Source: Desulfobacter sp. (GTDB lineage: Bacteria > Desulfobacterota > Desulfobacteria > Desulfobacterales > Desulfobacteraceae). From it: a stretch of 64,000 bases of DNA. Numbering within the stretch: position 1 is the stretch's first letter; every line of letters starts with the position of its first letter. Shown piece by piece: positions 1 through 8,230 of the stretch. Location: contig CP054838.1 in the NCBI GenBank assembly GCA_028768545.1, positions 3,397,001 through 3,461,000 on the forward strand, written 5' to 3'. The position numbers and the translations under genes were made by a program. The notes below the pieces were generated by a model that saw nothing but the letters and a program-made list of their open reading frames with translations, searched no databases and was not told the origin of the DNA.

Positions 1-100
1 CCGGGCCCTGTCCTGAACTCACCGAGAACTGCTTGTCCCCGGACAGAAGATCTTTGCCCCGGGGGCCGATATAAAACACAAAAACAGGTCTTTTATCCAT
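1..100 (-). CDS. Partial CDS at window edge, unknown protein
   Basis: An open frame starts at the ATG at 98-100 on the minus strand and runs off the window edge, giving 33 residues beginning MDKRPVFVFYIGPRGKDLL. It starts 14 bases after the stop of the HD-domain gene, with a GGTGAG stretch as a possible ribosome binding site, so the two probably form an operon. Too little is visible to name a family. Confidence 0.45.
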   Translation of the reverse strand, partial: MDKRPVFVFYIGPRGKDLLSGDKQFSVSSGQGP

Positions 101-114
101 GGGCAAGCTCACCT

Positions 115-666
115 TTATTCAGAATAGTCACGGGTCCACCATCCATCCCAGGGGGTTTTTAAAATCTCTTGGGCTATTTTTCTGCCCGTGTCTGTTTTCA
201 ACCGCTCGAGCACCAGGGGAAGCCATCGTTCAGAAGAACTGGCCCCATTGTCTTTGAGTTTTTTAAGTTCTAAAATAAAAGAGAGCTGATCGGCATCATT
301 GGCCAGTTTGGCCTCCTTTGTCTCTTTTTGATTAAACTCGTCAATGAGTTCACAAATATCGCCTCCAAAGGCCAGCCCGGCAGTCATATCCCTGACTGCA
401 CGGGATTCGTCCACAGTGTTGTATCTTTTATGAACATAATTCTGATCATTTGTCCTGGCCTCGGGGATATCGTGAACCAAGGCCATGGCCACAAGTTTTT
501 CCCGGTCTATGCCCGGCTCCAGTCTGGCCATTGCAAAACAAATAAAGGCTGTGGTAAAGCTGTGTTCGGCAACACTTTCTCGCCCAGCGCCGAGGAAGGC
601 ATAACCGGTACGGTCCAGGTCTTTGAGCATCCGAACCTCAAAAAGCAGATCTGCAATCTGTGTCAT
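115..666 (-). CDS. HD-domain 5'-deoxynucleotidase-like protein (YfbR/HDDC2 type)
   Basis: A 183-residue protein with the metal-binding pattern of the HD phosphohydrolase superfamily: AEHS near residue 34, HDIPEA near residue 65, and a later ANDADQ motif near residue 123. The order H...HD...D and the length match the YfbR/HDDC2 group, which removes phosphate from 5'-deoxynucleoside monophosphates and helps set nucleotide pools in the cytosol. Substrate is inferred from the family, not visible here. It is probably the first gene of an operon that continues past the window edge. The upstream intergenic region is shared with the promoter of the LysM gene on the other strand. Confidence 0.8.
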   Translation of the reverse strand: MTQIADLLFEVRMLKDLDRTGYAFLGAGRESVAEHSFTTAFICFAMARLEPGIDREKLVAMALVHDIPEARTNDQNYVHKRYNTVDESRAVRDMTAGLAFGGDICELIDEFNQKETKEAKLANDADQLSFILELKKLKDNGASSSERWLPLVLERLKTDTGRKIAQEILKTPWDGWWTRDYSE

Positions 667-701
667 TTTCTATCCATATTTAGTAATTTGCGTAACAATT
701 C

Positions 702-730
702 TTGACTTTTTATAGAACAGGGGCTTAAAT
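702..730 (+). promoter_or_regulatory. Sigma-70-type promoter of the original LysM gene
   Basis: TTGACT at 702-707 and TTAAAT at 725-730 are separated by 17 bases. The original start codon of the LysM gene at 773-775, preceded by CAGGGGGA at 761-768 as ribosome binding site, lies 43 bases further on. The ISL3 element now separates this promoter from most of its gene. Confidence 0.55.
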
Positions 731-772
731 AAAGTCAAGATTTCAAAGGGATCAACGCATCAGGGGGACGCT

Positions 773-790
773 ATGCTTTATCAAATTTTA
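773..790 (+). pseudogene. Displaced 5' end of the LysM gene
   Basis: ATG at 773 followed by codons for L-Y-Q-I-L is the original start of the LysM gene. The frame is cut by the ISL3 element beginning at 791. Removing the element and one copy of the 8-base target duplication gives a continuous frame MLYQILRVISIW, which joins the rest of the gene at 2166. This stub keeps the original promoter and ribosome binding site. Confidence 0.75.
783..790 (+). repeat. Target-site duplication of ISL3 element, left copy
   Basis: AAATTTTA at 783-790 is repeated exactly at 2158-2165, flanking the inverted repeats of the element. An 8-base duplication is the usual size for the ISL3 family. Confidence 0.85.
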
Positions 791-880
791 GGTTCATCAG
801 AAAATCGCGTACCTGGACTGAGAAACATCACTGGGAAGGCAATAACACAGTAAGGATTTTTATGCTTGAAATGATGGTGT

Positions 881-896
881 GAACATGATCATGTTC
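881..896. repeat. 16-base perfect palindrome GAACATGATCATGTTC
   Basis: This symmetric sequence lies inside the ISL3 leader, 44 bases before the transposase ATG, and is followed by a T-rich run. It could be an operator for a dimeric regulator or a short terminator-like hairpin that shields the transposase from outside transcription. Neither role is shown by the sequence alone. Confidence 0.5.
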
Positions 897-939
897 TAAT
901 TTTTTTGTGTTATTCGCACAAAAATCGGAGAATGAATTA

Positions 940-2154
940 ATGTCCACAAGCTTCATATACCATGCCTTTGGCCTTCGTGACTACTTTTATAAAACAACGC
1001 GTTTCATCGGTGGAATAATCACTTTTGAACTCATACCAAAACCGGAGGCGGTAAAATGCCCGGAATGTAATTCCAGGTCCGTCACCAGGAAAGGGATTGT
1101 GACAAGAGATCTCAGAACAATACCGGTAGGTTCAAAACCCGTGATTCTCAGGACGGCTATCCAGAGAATTTGGTGTTCGTTCTGTCAATTTGTCCGGCAA
1201 ATCAAACTATCCTTTGCCCAGGAGGGGAAAAGCTATACCCGGGCTTTTGAACGGTATGTCTTGGAGTTGTCTCAGTTCATGACAATCAAAGATATTGCCA
1301 TCCATTTAAGGATCAGCTGGGATACGATAAAGCAGATCCAGAAAGAAGACCTGCTGAGGCGTTATCGAAAAATCCCCCTTGAGAAAGTCCGGCAGATTGC
1401 CATAGATGAAATTTCCATAGGGAAAGGGCATAAATACTTGACCATCGTGATGGATCTGGAATCCGGTAGAATTCTGCACGTGGGAGAAGGAAAAGGTGGT
1501 GAAGCTTTGAAATCTTTTTGGACAAAAGTGAAAATATCGAAAGCAAAAATCAAAGCCGTCAGCATCGATATGTCCCCGGCATACTTGAGTGCTGTTATTG
1601 AAAATCTTTCTGGTTCAGCAATTGTCTTTGACAGATTTCATGTTGTTAAATTGTTCAATGAGAAACTGTCGGATTTCAGGCGAAAGCTCTACAACCTTCT
1701 TGCCAATACCGGGCAACAAAAACTTCTGAAGGGAGTCCGGTGGCTTTTGTTAAAAAATCCCGAAAACCTCAGTGATGACAAGAAGGAGGCCCAACGGTTA
1801 GAAGAAGCATTGAAAATAAATCAGCCGCTATTGGTAGTCTACTACATGAAAGAGGAACTCAGGCAAATATGGAATCAAAAGAAAAAAGAAACAGCTGAAA
1901 AGATAGTCAGCAATTGGATCAATCTGGCCAATATTTCCAAAATTCCAATGTTGATGAAATTTGCCAAGACCTTGGCTGTGCACAGGCAAAGAATCCTTTC
2001 ATACTATGATTACAGGATATCTACAGGTCCTTTAGAAGGGACAAATAACAAGATAAAAACCATGAAACGGAAAGCTTATGGATACAGGGATTCGGAGTTT
2101 TTCAGGTTGAAACTTTTGGACCTTCACAATAAAAGGTACGCATTAATCGGATGA
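940..2154 (+). CDS. ISL3-family transposase
   Basis: DDE transposase of the ISL3 family. The N-terminal part has a zinc-finger pattern (CPECNSR near residues 37-43, CSFCQ near 79-83). The middle part has IAIDEISIGKGHKYLTIVMD and later DMSPAYLSAV and FDRFHVVKLFN, and the C-terminal part has the GPLEGTNNKIKTMKR motif typical of the family. I chose the ATG at 940, giving 404 residues, because GGAG lies just upstream at 927-930; a longer frame could start at the GTG at 907. The frame looks intact. Its TGA stop overlaps the ATG of the re-formed LysM gene. Confidence 0.9.
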   Translation: MSTSFIYHAFGLRDYFYKTTRFIGGIITFELIPKPEAVKCPECNSRSVTRKGIVTRDLRTIPVGSKPVILRTAIQRIWCSFCQFVRQIKLSFAQEGKSYTRAFERYVLELSQFMTIKDIAIHLRISWDTIKQIQKEDLLRRYRKIPLEKVRQIAIDEISIGKGHKYLTIVMDLESGRILHVGEGKGGEALKSFWTKVKISKAKIKAVSIDMSPAYLSAVIENLSGSAIVFDRFHVVKLFNEKLSDFRRKLYNLLANTGQQKLLKGVRWLLLKNPENLSDDKKEAQRLEEALKINQPLLVVYYMKEELRQIWNQKKKETAEKIVSNWINLANISKIPMLMKFAKTLAVHRQRILSYYDYRISTGPLEGTNNKIKTMKRKAYGYRDSEFFRLKLLDLHNKRYALIG

Positions 2155-3165
2155 ACCAAATTTTAAGAGTCATATCCATCTGGACAATGGTTTTATTATT
2201 GGTCCCGGTTTCGGGGATATCTGCCTGGGCCCAGGCACCCCAGCCGTTTGACACAGATGAGGACCAGGGATTTTACTATACCATCCAAAAGGGAGACACC
2301 CTTTGGGATCTCTCCCAAAAATTTTACAGCTCCCAATGGGACTGGCCGGGATTGTGGGAAATAAACAAAGAGATCAAAAACCCCCACTGGATTTATCCTG
2401 GAAATAAAATCAGGGTCTATCTCAAATCAGCGGACAAACAGCCCCTGCCCCAGCCAGCGGTACAACCTGCCAAGCCCAAGGTTGCGGTCGCCCCAAAATT
2501 CAACTATCCAGGAATTGACAAGGTCGGATTTATCAAGAACACCCAGGAAAACAGTCTGGGAGAGATTATCCGGGAAAGAGACGGCAATCTGATGATGTCT
2601 GCCAATGATATCATCTATATCAAACCCACAGGTGTGGGTGCCCTGATTCCAGGGGCAATCTACCAGATTTTCACCACCGAACCTGTGCGAGAAAAAACTG
2701 GCAGCACCGTTTTTACCGGCATAAAGCATCTGATCAAAGCTGAAGTTGAAATCCTGGAAAACAAGGTGCAGTATGCCAGGGCAATCATTAAAAAATCCTA
2801 TAGGGACGCCACCGTGGGAGACAAAATCATGGCCTTTTACAAGAGAGAGTCCATGTTGCCGGTCCAGCCCGCCCCCTGCCCCCATTGATGCCGTCATTCT
2901 TTGTTCTGAAGACAATACCGTCACGGTCAATGATTACAGGATCGCATTTATCAACAAGGGAAAAGAAAGCCGGATACGCCCCGGCCAAATTTACTCTGTC
3001 TTCCAGACCCAGAAAAACAAGTCGGTTTATGATGGTACAGATACAATTGATCTTGACCCCTTAAAATCCGGAAAACTCATTGTTTTGCACACAGAGGATA
3101 CCAGTTCAACCGTGGTGATCCTCTCCTCTAAGAGGGATATCCACCCCGGGGATATGGTAAATTAA
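2151..3165 (+). pseudogene. LysM-domain envelope protein, frameshifted
   Basis: The first frame (2151-2888) encodes a hydrophobic signal-like N-terminus (MNQILRVISIWTMVLLL, ending near ISAWAQA), then a LysM peptidoglycan-binding domain at about residues 42-90 (YTIQKGDTLWDLSQKFY...NKIRVYL), a proline-rich linker and a second domain. It stops at 2888 soon after a C-rich stretch at 2868-2883. The adjoining frame continues the protein without a break from about 2883 to 3165 (IDAVILCSEDNTVTVNDYR... to GDMVN). A single-base indel in the C-rich stretch would explain this, by mutation or sequencing error. The restored protein would be about 337 residues. The present start codon comes from the ISL3 element, see 791-2157. 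Likely location is the periplasm. Confidence 0.75.
2158..2165 (+). repeat. Target-site duplication of ISL3 element, right copy
   Basis: AAATTTTA, identical to 783-790. In the rebuilt gene it codes for part of Q-I-L. Confidence 0.85.
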
Positions 3166-3261
3166 CCCAGATTACTCCCAAAAAAGCCAAAAGCAACCTG
3201 CCAACGAACACAGCTCAGGGCGCTCGAAAAACAGATTTTCCGGTATGGTGGGTCTCACCTG

Positions 3262-5072
3262 TTATTGGTCCCAGGTGACCCTGAGGATCTCCTGGTAGGT
3301 GGTCTGCCCCTCAAGCATCTTTTTGATCCCGCTTTCCCTGAGAAGCACCATTCCCTCCTGCCTGGCCTTTTCCTGGAGCTGACCAATGGTGGCATCACTG
3401 GAGGTCAGCCGCTTTAAGGTATCTGAATAGGGCAAGATCTCATAAATGCCTGTCCGCCCACTGTACCCTGTGTTTCTGCATTTAACGCACCCTTTTCCGT
3501 GCTTGAGCTGCAGCGTTCCGGTCTGGGAAACGCAAAGGCCCAGGTCTTCAAGTTCTGCAGCATCCATTTCAAAGGACTGAACACAATGGGGGCAGATTTT
3601 TCTGACCAGGCGCTGGGCCACCACCCCGATAAGGGAAGAATGCACAAGATATGGGGGAATTCCCAGGTCCAGCAGGCGGAAAATCGTTGACACCGCATCA
3701 TTGGTATGGAGGGTGGAAAGAACCAAATGCCCGGTAAGTGCGGCCTGGGCAGTCTCAAGATCCCGGATTTCCCCCACCATGATGATATCCGGGTCCTGCC
3801 TGAGAATATTTCTCAACACCGATCCAAAGGTGACATTAACGGCCGGCTGGATCGCGATCTGGTTGAACTCCTCATGGATCATTTCAATGGGGTCTTCAAT
3901 GGTGGTGATATTGACCTCGGGTGAAGAAAGCATACGCAGGCTGGAGTAGAGGGTGGTTGACTTGCCTGACCCTGTGGGGCCTATGACCAGAACGATCCCG
4001 AAAGGCATGGTGATCAGTTTCTTGTATGCCTGAAAATCCGTTTGCTGGAACCCGAGCATTTCAAGATCCTGGAACAAAATATCCGGGTCCATGATCCGCA
4101 TGACCACTTTCTCCCCGAACGCCACCGGAATGGTGGAGACCCGGATCTCGATCTCAACCTCAGCCTTGGCCATTTTTATCCGGCCGTCCTGGGGACGACG
4201 CTTTTCAGCCATATCCAGTGCGGACAAATTTTTTATACGGCTGACCACTGCATTGTGAAGCTTTTTGGGCAGTTTGTAGACCGTATGAAGGGCCCCGTCA
4301 ATCCGCATCCGCACAAGACAGATGTCCCGTTTGGATTCAATGTGGATATCACTGGCCTTTTGATCAAAGGAATAGGTGAACAGATGATTCACGGCATTGA
4401 CGATATGCTGATCTGTCGAGGGAAACTCATCCATGGCCGAAAGGCTGACAAACTGCTCAAGATTGCCCAGATCAACCCCTTTTTTGGCAAAAAGATCTTC
4501 AGCCGCTGAAATGGAATACTGAAACCCGAAAAACTCATGGATAAGCTTGGTGATGTCGGTTCTGGAACTGACAATGGTTTTCACCTTTAGTTTCGACGCC
4601 TATTCCACATCCACGATGGCCTCGTGGTTAAAGGGATCCGGGGTGGCCACCACCAGCTTGCCAGCCTCCATTTTCAAGGGCAAAAGCAAATGCTTTAATG
4701 CAAAAGATTTTGAAATGGTGCCTGTGACCAGGTTTAACTCAAGTTTTAAAGGGTCAATCTTTTTATAGGGCAGGTTCCAGGATTCGGCCAGGGTTTTGTA
4801 GACCAGGTCTTCATCAATGATTTTTTCAGGCGAGTCCAGCCGGTTCAGCCGTGAATAGAGTAACACATCAATAAAAGAAAACTCTGACAGGGCCTTTTGC
4901 CTGTCTAAAGGGGTCATTTTTGCCCCCCCCCGGCATTGGCCACAAGGGTCTCCCTGATCTGCCGCTCGCCTCTCAGCAGTTCTCTTGCCTGGTCCGAAGA
5001 GATCAGCCGGGCTGTAATCAATGCCTGACAGACCGCCTTTGAACTCAATTGCTTTTTAGAGACTGAATACAT
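3262..5072 (-). pseudogene. GspE/PilB-type secretion or pilus ATPase, broken twice
   Basis: The main open part (3262-4584, 440 residues) has all hallmarks of a type II secretion/type IV pilus assembly ATPase: Walker A GPTGSGKST, the Asp box TIEDPIE, Walker B DIIMVGEIRD, the His box LVLSTLHTNDA, and a zinc finger with two CxxC pairs (CPHC and CVKC). Upstream, 4600-4917 is in the same frame and encodes the MshEN-like N-terminal domain. The two parts are separated only by a TAG codon at 4600-4602, where a Tyr codon would be natural (DVE-stop-ASKLKVK). Further upstream, a third frame (4914-5072) starting MYSVSKKQLSSKAVCQAL joins through a run of nine G at 4923-4931. The ATPase is therefore probably inactive unless re-initiation at 4584 yields a shortened protein. 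No other pilus or secretion genes are nearby. Confidence 0.8.
4923..4931 (-). repeat. Nine-base G tract at a reading-frame switch
   Basis: On the coding (minus) strand this is GGGGGGGGG. The frame beginning at 5072 reaches a stop just after it, while the following GspE/PilB frame opens at the overlapping ATG at 4917. A tract of this length is prone to slippage and also to sequencing error. Confidence 0.6.
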
Positions 5073-5391
5073 GAACACCCTTTCGATGAAATTAAAATTA
5101 AATCCTCATGATTTTATATATGATCGCGGATCGGAATGTAAACCCCCAAAAGATGAGACACCCCCAAATCCACCGCCTAATTTCATTTTTGTTTAAATAT
5201 GGGGATGTTTTGTGCTTTCCTGGCCACCAGGCGGTACCATATTGCGGCGCCAAGCGAGCGACGAGAGAGGTGTATAAGTCATACTCCGCAGGGAGGAGCA
5301 AACCCAGGCAACGAAGAAGATGATATTTTGATGGTAGATCAGGGACACAGGGTCATCGCATGTAACTTTTATTAAGATTCGTCCTTACCCG
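5073..5391. other. Intergenic stretch without recognised gene
   Basis: About 320 bases between the broken ATPase gene and the first IS256 copy. I see no convincing coding frame; the 60-70 residue frames on both strands have no recognisable features. There are two ACCCCCAAA-like repeats near 5142-5166 and a purine-rich segment near 5256-5320 that may be remains of an older mobile element, but I cannot assign it. Confidence 0.4.
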
Positions 5392-5400
5392 GCTGGAATG
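5392..5400 (+). repeat. Target-site duplication of IS256 copy 1, left
   Basis: GCTGGAATG at 5392-5400 matches GCTGGAATA at 6851-6859 in eight of nine bases, directly abutting the two ends of the element. Confidence 0.7.
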
Positions 5401-6850
5401 AGGGCGTTCAAAATTCTGTGTCAGTTGAATGAAAGCTGATATACTCAGCTAAATAAGGAGAACTGACATGACCGAAGAAAACACCGAATTTGATTTTCAA
5501 AAAGCCCTTAAAGGCATCCAGGAAGGTAAACCCTTCACAGGTAAGGGCGGCGTCCTTACATCATTAATCAAAAATCTTGCTGAAGCTGCTCTTGAAGGAG
5601 AGTTGGAGTCCCATCTCGGGCAGGAAGTTTCTGCCAACCGCCGTAATGGAAAAAGCAAAAAGACCATTAAATCCCTGGATGGTAAATTTGAGCTATAAAC
5701 CCCGCGTGACAGTGCCGGAACCTTCTCTCCACAGATCGTCAAAAAACATCAGACAACGCTCAGCGATGAAATTGAAAGAAAGATAATAGCCCTTTACGGC
5801 CTGGGCATGAGTTATAATGATATGGCTTCCCATTTACAGGAAATCTATGGACTTGAGATTTCAAATGCCACTCTGAGCACCATTACCGATAAAATCATCC
5901 ATACCGTCAAAGAATGGCAGGCCAGGCCGTTGGAAAATGTGTACCCAATCGTATGGCTTGATGCCATACATTATAAAGTACGAGAAAACGGAAAGGTCCG
6001 CAGCAAAGCCGTTTACACAATTCTTGGGGTGAATATCGAGGGCCGCAAAGAGGTTCTTGGGCTGTACATATCCGAGAATGAGGGTGCGAACTTCTGGCTG
6101 CAGGTGTTAACAGACCTTTCAAACCGAGGGGTAAAAGATATCCTGATTGCCTGTGTTGATGGTCTAAAAGGTTTTCCCGAGGCCATTGAGACCATATTCC
6201 CGGACACAGAAGTTCAACTCTGCGTAGTCCACCAGATCCGAAATTCATTGAAATACGTTGGTTCCAAAAATAAAAAGGAATTTATGGCAGATCTAAAACG
6301 TGTTTATAAAGCGGTCAATAAGGATCTGGCCGAAGAAGAACTGGATATCTTGGAAAATAAATGGAATGACAAATACCCGATTGTGATAAAATCCTGGCGG
6401 AACAACTGGGAACGCCTCAGTCATTTCTTTAAATATCCAGAAGAGATTCGACGGATAATATACACCACAAATACCATTGAGGCTGTGCATCGACAGTTTC
6501 GAAAACTGACCAAAACAAAGGGATCATTCCCGAACCAGGACAGCCTGTTAAAGCTGCTTTACACGGGGATCCAGAACGCCAGTAAAAAATGGACAATGCC
6601 GATTCAAAATTGGTCACTGACAATTTCCCAGTTGGCAATTTTCTTTGAAGGCCGGCTGGATAAAGAGCTGGGAATTTGATAGGGATTTATTTACAGATGG
6701 AAAAGATGGTTCCAGGAACTCCACTCCAGCAAAAGTCAACTCCTCCGACGTGGCTGATTGAAGGTCCATTCTCGGACCTGACTTTTACTTCCGCTGGCGC
6801 TGAGGCAGATCCGGGAACCGAAACCGTGACACAGAATTCTGAACATTCCC
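5401..6850 (+). mobile_element. IS256-family element, copy 1 (defective), 1450 bp
   Basis: The ends are imperfect inverted repeats containing TTCTGTGTCA (left AGGGCGTTCA then AAATTCTGTGTCA; right end, reversed, GGGAATGTTCAGAATTC). The length is the same as copy 2 at 8231-9680, which lies in opposite orientation. A near-perfect 9-base duplication flanks it, so it transposed on its own. Its transposase carries a premature stop. About 160 bases of non-coding tail follow the transposase and are shared with copy 2. Confidence 0.85.
5468..6679 (+). pseudogene. IS256-family transposase with premature stop
   Basis: The frame matches the intact 403-residue transposase of copy 2 almost residue for residue, but it stops at 5696-5698. 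Two substitutions turned CTG GAA into CTA TAA, so this is not a frameshift. The same frame reopens and runs to 6679 with the Mutator-type core: LDAIHYKVRENGK, the VDGLKGFPEAIE segment, and TTNTIEAVHRQFRK. Other differences from copy 2 include an R-to-S change soon after the stop and V/A and T/M changes later. It is probably inactive but could be mobilised by copy 2 in trans. Confidence 0.85.
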
Positions 6851-6869
6851 GCTGGAATAGGTGAGGGGG

Positions 6870-6919
6870 ATTCCGTTAAATCTTAAGCGGTCGTCCTGAC
6901 CGCTTAAGAAGCGGAAATG
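6870..6919. repeat. Long hairpin next to IS256 copy 1
   Basis: CTTAAGCGGTC at 6882-6892 and its exact complement GACCGCTTAAG at 6898-6908 surround a 5-base loop. TTCCG at 6871-6875 and CGGAA at 6911-6915 extend the pairing beyond a small internal loop. It is not followed by a T run, so it is not a standard terminator. It may be an end structure of the older sequence into which the IS elements inserted. Confidence 0.55.
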
Positions 6920-7089
6920 ATCGGACCTATGCCGTCCTGGCGGGCCGCTCATTTACGCCACTCCACCCCCTTCACCCTATCCCAGCCTGGCTCTCCTGGC
7001 TTGCTATAGTATATGAGCATCGAACAAAATTTTCCTAGACATCGCTGCACAGATACGATATATATGGCAATAAACACAAGGAGTTGCCA

Positions 7090-8208
7090 ATGAACGAAAA
7101 AAAATCTCTTGAAACTTTTTTTGACAATATTGAGGACCCCAAACACCACAATAAGCTTCATAATTTAATTGATGTCGTCATCATCGCAATTTGTGCGGTA
7201 GTTGCTGGCGCAGACACTTATGAGCAAATTGAAAACTTTGGCAAAAAGAGAAAAAGGTGGTTGTCAAAATTTCTAAGCCTTCCCCATGGGATACCCTCCC
7301 ATGACACCTTTGGCAGAATTTTTGAAAGGATGAACCCGAATGAATTTCAGAGCAGTTTTATGCACTGGGTTCAGTCGGTTGCAAAGATGACCAAAGGTCA
7401 AGTCATTGCAATCGACGGCAAAACTCTAAGGCGTTCACACGATACCTCCAATGATAAGAAAGCCATTCATATGATCAGTGCGTGGGCTTCGTCTAATAAA
7501 GTGGTTTTAGGGCAATTAAAAACCGAAGAAAAATCAAATGAAATTACGGCCATTCCAAATCTTTTAAAACTTTTAGATATCTCGGGCTGCATTATAACCA
7601 TTGATGCCATGGGCACTCAAAAGAAAATCGCTGAAACCATAATAAACAAAGGGTGTGACTATGTCCTTGCCCTGAAAGAAAATCATAAAACCTTGCATGA
7701 TGAAGCGGTACTTTTTTTCAATAAAATGGAAGAAATGAAAAATCAGGGGTACCAGTTTAATGAACAGACCAGTGTTGACGGAGGGCACGGTCGAGTCGAA
7801 ACGCGCAGGGCTGTGATAACCTCTGATATTGATTGGTTTGAAGATAAAAAAAGTTGGAAAGGTTTGAAAAGTATTGGAATGATTGAATCCACCCGGGAAA
7901 TGGACGGCCAGATCAGTCATGAAAAGCGATATTATATATCGAGCCTGGATAGCGACCCCAATATTTTTGGTAATGCTGTCAGGAGGCATTGGGGAATTGA
8001 AAATTCAGTGCATTGGGTATTGGATATTGCGTTCCGTGAAGACGAAAGCAGAGTCAGAAAGGGGAACTCTCCTGAGAATTTTGCAGCGATTCGGCACATT
8101 GCATTAAATTTATTACGGAACAATAAGACATTTAAAGGGAGTGTAAAAACCAAAAGGTTGAATGCTGCTATGGATATCAAATATCTGGAGGAAGTTATGT
8201 TTGGATGA
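7090..8208 (+). CDS. ISAs1-family transposase
   Basis: A 372-residue DDE transposase of the ISAs1/H-repeat type. Characteristic segments are the N-terminal DPKHHNKLHNLIDVVIIAICAVVAGADTYEQ region split as DPKHHNKLHN and AICAVVAGAD, then IAIDGKTLRRS, TIDAMGTQKKIAETII, YVLALKENHK, and HWGIENSVHWVLDIAFREDE near the C-terminus. I chose the ATG at 7090 because AAGGAG lies at 7078-7083. The frame is intact. Element ends could not be fixed: the left end is probably near 6990-7000, and the right end probably lies beyond IS256 copy 2 near 9700-9730, which would make copy 2 a nested insertion. Confidence 0.85.
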   Translation: MNEKKSLETFFDNIEDPKHHNKLHNLIDVVIIAICAVVAGADTYEQIENFGKKRKRWLSKFLSLPHGIPSHDTFGRIFERMNPNEFQSSFMHWVQSVAKMTKGQVIAIDGKTLRRSHDTSNDKKAIHMISAWASSNKVVLGQLKTEEKSNEITAIPNLLKLLDISGCIITIDAMGTQKKIAETIINKGCDYVLALKENHKTLHDEAVLFFNKMEEMKNQGYQFNEQTSVDGGHGRVETRRAVITSDIDWFEDKKSWKGLKSIGMIESTREMDGQISHEKRYYISSLDSDPNIFGNAVRRHWGIENSVHWVLDIAFREDESRVRKGNSPENFAAIRHIALNLLRNNKTFKGSVKTKRLNAAMDIKYLEEVMFG

Positions 8209-8221
8209 TACTTGAACCAAT

Positions 8222-8230
8222 CAAACTATA
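8222..8230 (+). repeat. Target-site duplication of IS256 copy 2, left
   Basis: CAAACTATA, repeated exactly at 9681-9689 on the other side of the element. Confidence 0.85.

Larger units (their letters stand above)
791..2157 (+). mobile_element. ISL3-family insertion sequence, 1367 bp
   Basis: The ends are imperfect inverted repeats: GGTTCATC with GCGTACCT at 791-814, and their reverse complement at 2134-2157, with about 19 of 24 positions matching. An exact 8-base duplication AAATTTTA flanks both ends. The element carries one ISL3 transposase. It sits within the first codons of a LysM gene, and the last bases of the transposase frame supply a new start codon for that gene (ATGA overlap at 2151-2154). 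A 16-base perfect palindrome lies at 881-896, upstream of the transposase. Confidence 0.9.

Noticed and set aside
328..705. Long plus-strand frame opposite the HD gene
   Set aside because: It is the antisense shadow of a well-supported HD-domain gene.
4600..4602. Pyrrolysine at the TAG in the GspE/PilB gene
   Set aside because: TAG ends several normal genes in this window (for example metG, the ydbH-like gene and the ydbL-like gene), and no pylS or pylT is present here. A nonsense mutation is simpler.
5098..5323. Two overlapping 67-71 residue frames on opposite strands
   Set aside because: Neither has a ribosome binding site, a recognisable motif or coding character.
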